DNA of 16,728 nucleotides from an uncultured Bacilli bacterium (GTDB lineage Bacteria; Bacillota_I; Bacilli_A; RFN20; CAG-631): the NCBI GenBank assembly GCA_934215405.1, contig CAKPZU010000039.1, forward strand, positions 1 through 16,728. Reading direction: 5' to 3'. The notes below the pieces were generated by a model that did not search any database, had not been told where the DNA came from, and worked only from the letters and a program-made list of their open reading frames with translations. The stretch's first letter is position 1, and every line of letters starts with the position of its first letter. The translations under genes were made by a program, and so were the position numbers. Positions 13,325 through 16,728 of the stretch are shown here, in pieces.

Positions 13325-13406
13325 TTTTTTCTATTTTTTTCATAAAGTGTTGAATACAAAAAAAGTTTTTTTCAAATAGTGTAAGATTATTTTCGAGGTG
13401 ATAATT

Positions 13407-13766
13407 ATGAATAGTCGCATTTCTATGAAAAACAGCAAGGATGTTATAGTATTTAAGGTTGAAGGTGATTTTGATAATCTTTTGTGTATCAAATATAAGG
13501 CTAGCATTGTTGAAATATTAGCTAGAAGAAGCTATGAATTAGTTATATTTGATTTAAATAATGTTAATTTTATTGATTCAAGTGGTATTGGCTTAATTCT
13601 TGGAAGATATAAGCAGGTTAATGAATATAATGGTAAGGTAATAATCTGTGGCGTTAATAACCAAATCAAAAAGACATTAGCAATATCTGGAATTGCTTTA
13701 ATTATTGATACATATGAGGAAATATATGAAAACATTAAAGAGGAGATAATAAAAGCTTATGAATAA
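13407..13766 (+). CDS. spoIIAA: Anti-sigma F factor antagonist SpoIIAA
   Basis: SpoIIAA is the STAS-domain protein that, when unphosphorylated, binds SpoIIAB and frees SigF. At 119 residues it matches the B. subtilis 117. The phosphorylation loop is FIDSSGIGLILGRY (55-68), with the acceptor in the Ser58-Ser59 pair; other STAS landmarks are VFKVEGDFD (15-23) and the ICGVNNQIKKTLAISGI helix near the end. I place the start at ATG 13407, preceded by an excellent GAGGTGAT site; a GTG at 13398 lies within that site and is not a credible start. It overlaps spoIIAB by eight bases. Confidence 0.96.
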   Translation: MNSRISMKNSKDVIVFKVEGDFDNLLCIKYKASIVEILARRSYELVIFDLNNVNFIDSSGIGLILGRYKQVNEYNGKVIICGVNNQIKKTLAISGIALIIDTYEEIYENIKEEIIKAYE

Positions 13767-14178
13767 AATCGAATTAAGATTTAACGCAACACTTGAAAAT
13801 GAATCAGTTGTAAGAAATACTATTGGTTTATTTGCTGCTACAATTAATTGTACTATCGATGATATTATCGATGTTAAAACAATTGCTAGTGAAGCAATTT
13901 CTAATGCCATTATTCATGGCTATGAGCAGGATAAAGAAAAAATAGTTGAAGTCTGTGCCTATTTAAATAATAATGAATTAACATTAATTGTTAAAGATAA
14001 TGGTGTTGGAATTGTAAATATTGCTGATGCCTTAAGGGTAAACTATTCAAGTAAAAATAGAAGTGGATTAGGGCTTACTATAATCAAATCACTTTGTGAT
14101 GATATTCAAATTAAATCCAAAAAGAATGAAGGAACTAAGCTAATAATTAAAAAAGTCTTAACAATTAAAGGTAGCTAA
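13759..14178 (+). CDS. spoIIAB: Anti-sigma F factor / SpoIIAA serine kinase SpoIIAB
   Basis: SpoIIAB is a GHKL-type kinase that holds SigF inactive and phosphorylates SpoIIAA. The 139-residue sequence shows the N box EAISNAIIHG (45-54), the G1 box DNGVGI (80-85) and the G2 box RSGLGLTII (101-109), followed by the GTKLII strand. It overlaps spoIIAA by eight bases and is adjacent to sigF with no intervening base, so the partner proteins are translationally coupled, which suits their stoichiometry. GAGGAGAT near 13740 is the ribosome binding site. Confidence 0.97.
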   Translation: MNKIELRFNATLENESVVRNTIGLFAATINCTIDDIIDVKTIASEAISNAIIHGYEQDKEKIVEVCAYLNNNELTLIVKDNGVGIVNIADALRVNYSSKNRSGLGLTIIKSLCDDIQIKSKKNEGTKLIIKKVLTIKGS

Positions 14179-14889
14179 ATGGACAATATTAAAGAATACA
14201 TAATTAAAGCTCAAAATAATGATGAAGAGGCAAAAAATCTTATTGTTAAGGAAAACATATCATTAGTTTGGTCATTAGTTCATAGATTTAATAATTCAAT
14301 ATATGATAAGGAGGAATTATTCCAAATTGGCTGTGTAGGCCTAATAAAAGCAATTAATAAATTTAATACCTCCTATGATGTTTGCTTTTCAACATATGCT
14401 GTTCCAATAATTTTAGGTGAAATTAAAAGGCACTTTAGAGATGATGGAGCATTAAAGGTATCTCGTTCCATCAAAGAATTAAATCAAAAAATATATAAGA
14501 TGGCTGATGAATACTTTAACGAGAATCATATAGAAATAAGCGTTGAAGAGCTAGCAAAAGCTTTAAATGTCAGTAAAGCTGATGTAGTTTTAGCAATTGA
14601 TTCAAGATATTTTCCAACCTCACTAAATGAAGTAATTTATGAAAAGGACGGCTCAGAAATAACCGTTGAGGAAAGAATAAATGAAAAGGAAAATTATTCA
14701 TTAATTGATAGGATAACACTAAAAGAAGAGCTAGCAAAGCTTAGTAAAAAAGAACAGCTATTAATAAAGATGCGTTATTACATGGATATGAATCAAGAGG
14801 ATATTGCTAAATACTTTAATGTTTCTCAGGTTCAAATATCGCGACTTGAAAAAAAGATAATAGAAAAGCTAAAAAAACAATTTGTTTAA
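14179..14889 (+). CDS. sigF: Forespore RNA polymerase sigma factor SigF
   Basis: SigF is the first forespore-specific sigma factor, controlled by SpoIIAB/SpoIIAA/SpoIIE. At 236 residues it is slightly shorter than the B. subtilis 255, mostly at the ends. Region 2 is nearly intact (ISLVWSLVHRF 27-37, DKEELFQIGCVGLIKAINKF 43-62, CFSTYAVPIILGEIKRHFRDDG 69-90). Region 3 (VSRSIKELNQKI) and the region 4.2 helix-turn-helix (NQEDIAKYFNVSQVQISRLEKKI, about 205-227) follow. Its ATG directly abuts the spoIIAB stop. Confidence 0.97.
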   Translation: MDNIKEYIIKAQNNDEEAKNLIVKENISLVWSLVHRFNNSIYDKEELFQIGCVGLIKAINKFNTSYDVCFSTYAVPIILGEIKRHFRDDGALKVSRSIKELNQKIYKMADEYFNENHIEISVEELAKALNVSKADVVLAIDSRYFPTSLNEVIYEKDGSEITVEERINEKENYSLIDRITLKEELAKLSKKEQLLIKMRYYMDMNQEDIAKYFNVSQVQISRLEKKIIEKLKKQFV

Positions 14890-14913
14890 AAAATATATAA
14901 GCACTCAATAATA
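14884..14913 (+). promoter_or_regulatory. Weak candidate sigma-G/sigma-F promoter before spoVAC
   Basis: GTTTA (14884-14888), an 18-base gap and AATAATA (14907-14913) resemble the forespore consensus with one mismatch in each box. The short gap between sigF and spoVAC is where a sigma-G promoter for the spoVA genes would be expected. It places the transcript start only a few bases before the GGTGAT ribosome binding site, so this is a tentative call. Confidence 0.25.
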
Positions 14914-14927
14914 TAATTGGTGATTAT

Positions 14928-15377
14928 ATGATATTAAAAGAGAAAAAAATTCAAGAAATAATTAAAAAAAACTCCAAAGAAAATCATAAAATAGCAAATT
15001 GCTTTAATGCCTTTATTTTTGGAGGAATAATTGCTATCATTGCCCAGCTTTTCTTTGAGCTATTTACAAAAAAAATAAATATTGATGCAAATAATTCAAG
15101 CGTTTATGCAAGTGGAATAATAATGATTATTTCATTTGTTTTAACGTGTTTAGGGATTTTTGATAGTTTTTCAAGAATTGCTAAAGCTGGAGCAATTATT
15201 CCAATTTCAGGCTTTGCTAATTCCATAACATCATCAGCTCTTGAAGGAAAGGCTGAGGGCTTAATATTTGGAATCGGTGGAAAGATGTTTTCTTTAATAG
15301 GTAGCGTCTGTACGTATGGAATAGTTAGTTCAATAATATTAGGATTTATTTATTATCTAATAAAGGTGATCAAATGA
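14928..15377 (+). CDS. spoVAC: Stage V sporulation protein AC
   Basis: SpoVAC is an inner spore membrane protein of the channel that imports dipicolinic acid into the forespore and releases it in germination; it is described as mechanosensitive in B. subtilis. Length (149) equals the family norm. After a basic N-terminus come about four hydrophobic segments (roughly 27-46, 60-80, 83-100 and 112-146), with the conserved GIFDSFSRIAKAGAIIPISGFANSITSSALEGKAEG (76-111) typical of SpoVAC/SpoVAE. The ribosome binding site is GGTGAT. It overlaps spoVAD by four bases (ATGA). Confidence 0.95.
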   Translation: MILKEKKIQEIIKKNSKENHKIANCFNAFIFGGIIAIIAQLFFELFTKKINIDANNSSVYASGIIMIISFVLTCLGIFDSFSRIAKAGAIIPISGFANSITSSALEGKAEGLIFGIGGKMFSLIGSVCTYGIVSSIILGFIYYLIKVIK

Positions 15378-16372
15378 AAAGCCAAAGCTTCAATATTAGA
15401 AATGTTTATATAGATTCAATAGGAATAATTGTTTCAAAAAAAGAAAAAAATGGTCCACTAGGAAAATACTTTAGCAAATATATTGATGATTATTATTTTA
15501 ATGAAAAAACCTTTGAAAAGGCTCAAAGCAAGCTGGCTAAGGCTGCTATAAATACTGCTATTAAAAAATCAAGCTTTAAGCTAGATAAAATTGATATATC
15601 AATAGGAGGGGATTTGTCAAATCAAATATTTTCATCGACCTCTGCAATTAAAGAGCAATGCTTTCCATTTATTGGCCTTTATGCTGCTTGTGCTAGTGGA
15701 ATACTAGGAATTATTATTTCTTCAATTTTATTAACGCTTGAAAATATTTCTAGTGCTTTAGTTTTTTCAAGCTCACATGTTTGTGTTTCACAAAGGCAAC
15801 TTCGTTATCCAATAGAATATGCCTCAATTGCAAAAAAAACAACCACCTCAACATTAACTGGTGCATGTGCTATAGTATTAGCAAATAATAAAAATAAATT
15901 TAAGGTAAGTAAGGCAACTATTGGAAGGGTAATAGATATTTTATCAAGTAATGTTAATGATATGGGTACGTGCATGGCCTTTGCTGCTATTGATACATTC
16001 ATTACCCATTTAATTAATAATAATGAAGCCCTTTCTGATTATGATTTAATAGTAACTGGTGATTTAAGCAAATTTGGCTCTAATATCTTTATAAATGAAT
16101 TAGCAAATAAAGGCTATGATATTAAGGATAAATACTATGATTGCGGTAGCTTAGTTTATGATGATGAGTTACAAAATACATATGCAGGTGGCTCAGGACC
16201 TGCTTGTGTAATGTGTGTAACATTTTCATATATTATTAATCAAATGATTGAAAAAAATTTTAAAAGAGCATTAATAATTGGTACAGGGGCTTTACATTCA
16301 CAAATATCATTTCAGCAAAAGGAAAGTATTCCATGTATTGCTCACGCAATAGTCTTGGAGGTGGATATATAA
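15374..16372 (+). CDS. spoVAD: Stage V sporulation protein AD
   Basis: SpoVAD is a thiolase-fold protein that binds dipicolinic acid and works with SpoVAC and SpoVAE. The 332-residue length compares with about 338 in B. subtilis. Recognisable family segments include GPLGKYF (27-33), the ISIGGDLSNQIFSST block (75-89), YAACASGILGI (103-113, at the position of the thiolase active-site Cys), SSSHVCVSQRQLRYPIEY, DMGTCMAFAAIDT and AGGSGPACVMCVTF near the C-terminus. It overlaps spoVAC by four bases and spoVAE by one base (TAATG). Confidence 0.96.
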   Translation: MKSQSFNIRNVYIDSIGIIVSKKEKNGPLGKYFSKYIDDYYFNEKTFEKAQSKLAKAAINTAIKKSSFKLDKIDISIGGDLSNQIFSSTSAIKEQCFPFIGLYAACASGILGIIISSILLTLENISSALVFSSSHVCVSQRQLRYPIEYASIAKKTTTSTLTGACAIVLANNKNKFKVSKATIGRVIDILSSNVNDMGTCMAFAAIDTFITHLINNNEALSDYDLIVTGDLSKFGSNIFINELANKGYDIKDKYYDCGSLVYDDELQNTYAGGSGPACVMCVTFSYIINQMIEKNFKRALIIGTGALHSQISFQQKESIPCIAHAIVLEVDI

Positions 16373-16722
16373 TGATATATTTATTTGCGTTTTTATTTTG
16401 TGGGCTTGTTTGTATGATAGGTCAAATAATAATTGATAATACTAAGTTAACACCAGGTCATGTTACCTCTCTATTTGTAGTAATTGGAGTAATATTAGAA
16501 TTCTTTAACCTGTATGATTATTTAAGAAATTTCGCTTCGATGGGAGCAAGCCTTGTTATTTCATCATTTGGATCAACTATAATGAAAGGAGTAAAAGAAG
16601 CTATAGATAATTTTGGAATTAGTGGAATATTTATAGGTGTTTTTAGTAAATGTGGGGTTTTAATTGCCTTTGCTATCTTTTTAGCATTTCTAGCTTCTTT
16701 ATTTTTCAAGCCAAAATCATGA
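16372..16722 (+). CDS. spoVAE: Stage V sporulation protein AE (SpoVAEb-type)
   Basis: This is a 116-residue membrane protein of the dipicolinate channel, the same length as B. subtilis SpoVAEb and related to SpoVAC. Seen are the opening FLFCGLVCMIGQIIIDNTKLTPGHVTSLFVVIGVILE and the central FASMGASLVISSFGSTIMKGVKEA, equivalent to the SpoVAC AKAGA block. I place the start at ATG 16372, which overlaps the spoVAD stop and follows a strong GGAGGTGGAT site; an in-frame ATG at 16333 lies within spoVAD and has no ribosome binding site. The gene ends six bases before the window edge, so further spoVA genes cannot be excluded. Confidence 0.95.
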   Translation: MIYLFAFLFCGLVCMIGQIIIDNTKLTPGHVTSLFVVIGVILEFFNLYDYLRNFASMGASLVISSFGSTIMKGVKEAIDNFGISGIFIGVFSKCGVLIAFAIFLAFLASLFFKPKS

Positions 16723-16728
16723 TTCTTA

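Noticed and set aside
13698..13910. Minus-strand ORFs over spoIIAA-spoIIAB (also 13532-13735)
   Set aside because: They are antisense to two conserved genes and have no start signals.
15805..16002. Minus-strand ORF over spoVAD (also 16518-16709 over spoVAE)
   Set aside because: Shadow frames of secure sporulation genes.
1..16728. CRISPR array, tRNA/rRNA genes, phage or defence island
   Set aside because: No regularly spaced repeats, no recognisable tRNA or rRNA segments, and no integrase, transposase or nuclease genes were seen.

Overview
This AT-rich window, with short intergenic gaps and strong GGAGG/GGTGAT-type ribosome binding sites, looks like a chromosomal segment of a spore-forming, low-GC member of the Bacillota. 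TGA is used as a stop codon (spoVAC and spoVAE end in TGA), so the code is the standard bacterial one and this is not a Mycoplasma-type genome. The gene content (spoIIE, spoIIAA-spoIIAB-sigF, spoVAC/D/E, spoVT, yabP, yabQ) shows an endosporulation pathway. The proteins are often shorter than their Bacillus subtilis counterparts and the spoVA set is the minimal C-D-E version. I infer an Erysipelotrichia-like or related gut Bacillota; the exact lineage cannot be read from this window.

Layout. (1) 106-3706, minus strand: a translation/nucleotide operon rpsB-tsf-pyrH-frr, followed by a small membrane protein where uppS/cdsA would sit in B. subtilis. It is driven by a clear sigma-A promoter at 3678-3706 and has an attenuator-like terminator between tsf and pyrH. 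(2) 3738-5476, plus strand: spoVT under a good sigma-G-type promoter, then rqcP, yabP, yabQ and a 41-residue membrane ORF in the place of divIC, closed by a strong terminator. This is the conserved spoVT-yabOPQ-divIC-spoIIE neighbourhood. (3) 5525-6462, minus strand: a lipoprotein with two internal repeats, preceded by a structured leader containing an intrinsic terminator and a competing helix. (4) 6605-8818, plus strand: spoIIE, meeting the next operon tail to tail. (5) 8820-13234, minus strand: tdk with an Ntdp-type phosphatase, a GH26-like glycoside hydrolase lipoprotein, and a YabB/TrmN6-type methyltransferase with a HIT protein. (6) 13315-16722, plus strand: spoIIAA-spoIIAB-sigF, then spoVAC-spoVAD-spoVAE.

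How the parts fit. SpoIIE (phosphatase), SpoIIAA (anti-anti-sigma), SpoIIAB (anti-sigma kinase) and SigF form the complete forespore-specific switch. Both spoIIE and spoIIA have a TGTCGAA (Spo0A-box-like) core upstream. SpoVT is a late forespore regulator and SpoVAC/D/E belong to the dipicolinate channel, so early, middle and late forespore functions are all represented. YabP and YabQ are mother-cell spore-coat/cortex functions. The points most worth following up are the attenuator-like leader of the repeat lipoprotein, the terminator-like hairpin that buries the yabP ribosome binding site, the coiled-coil-less DivIC-like ORF, the palindromic rpsB promoter, and the GH26 lipoprotein with its unassigned N-terminal module. 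I did not find a CRISPR array, a tRNA or rRNA gene, an intact mobile element or an obvious defence system.
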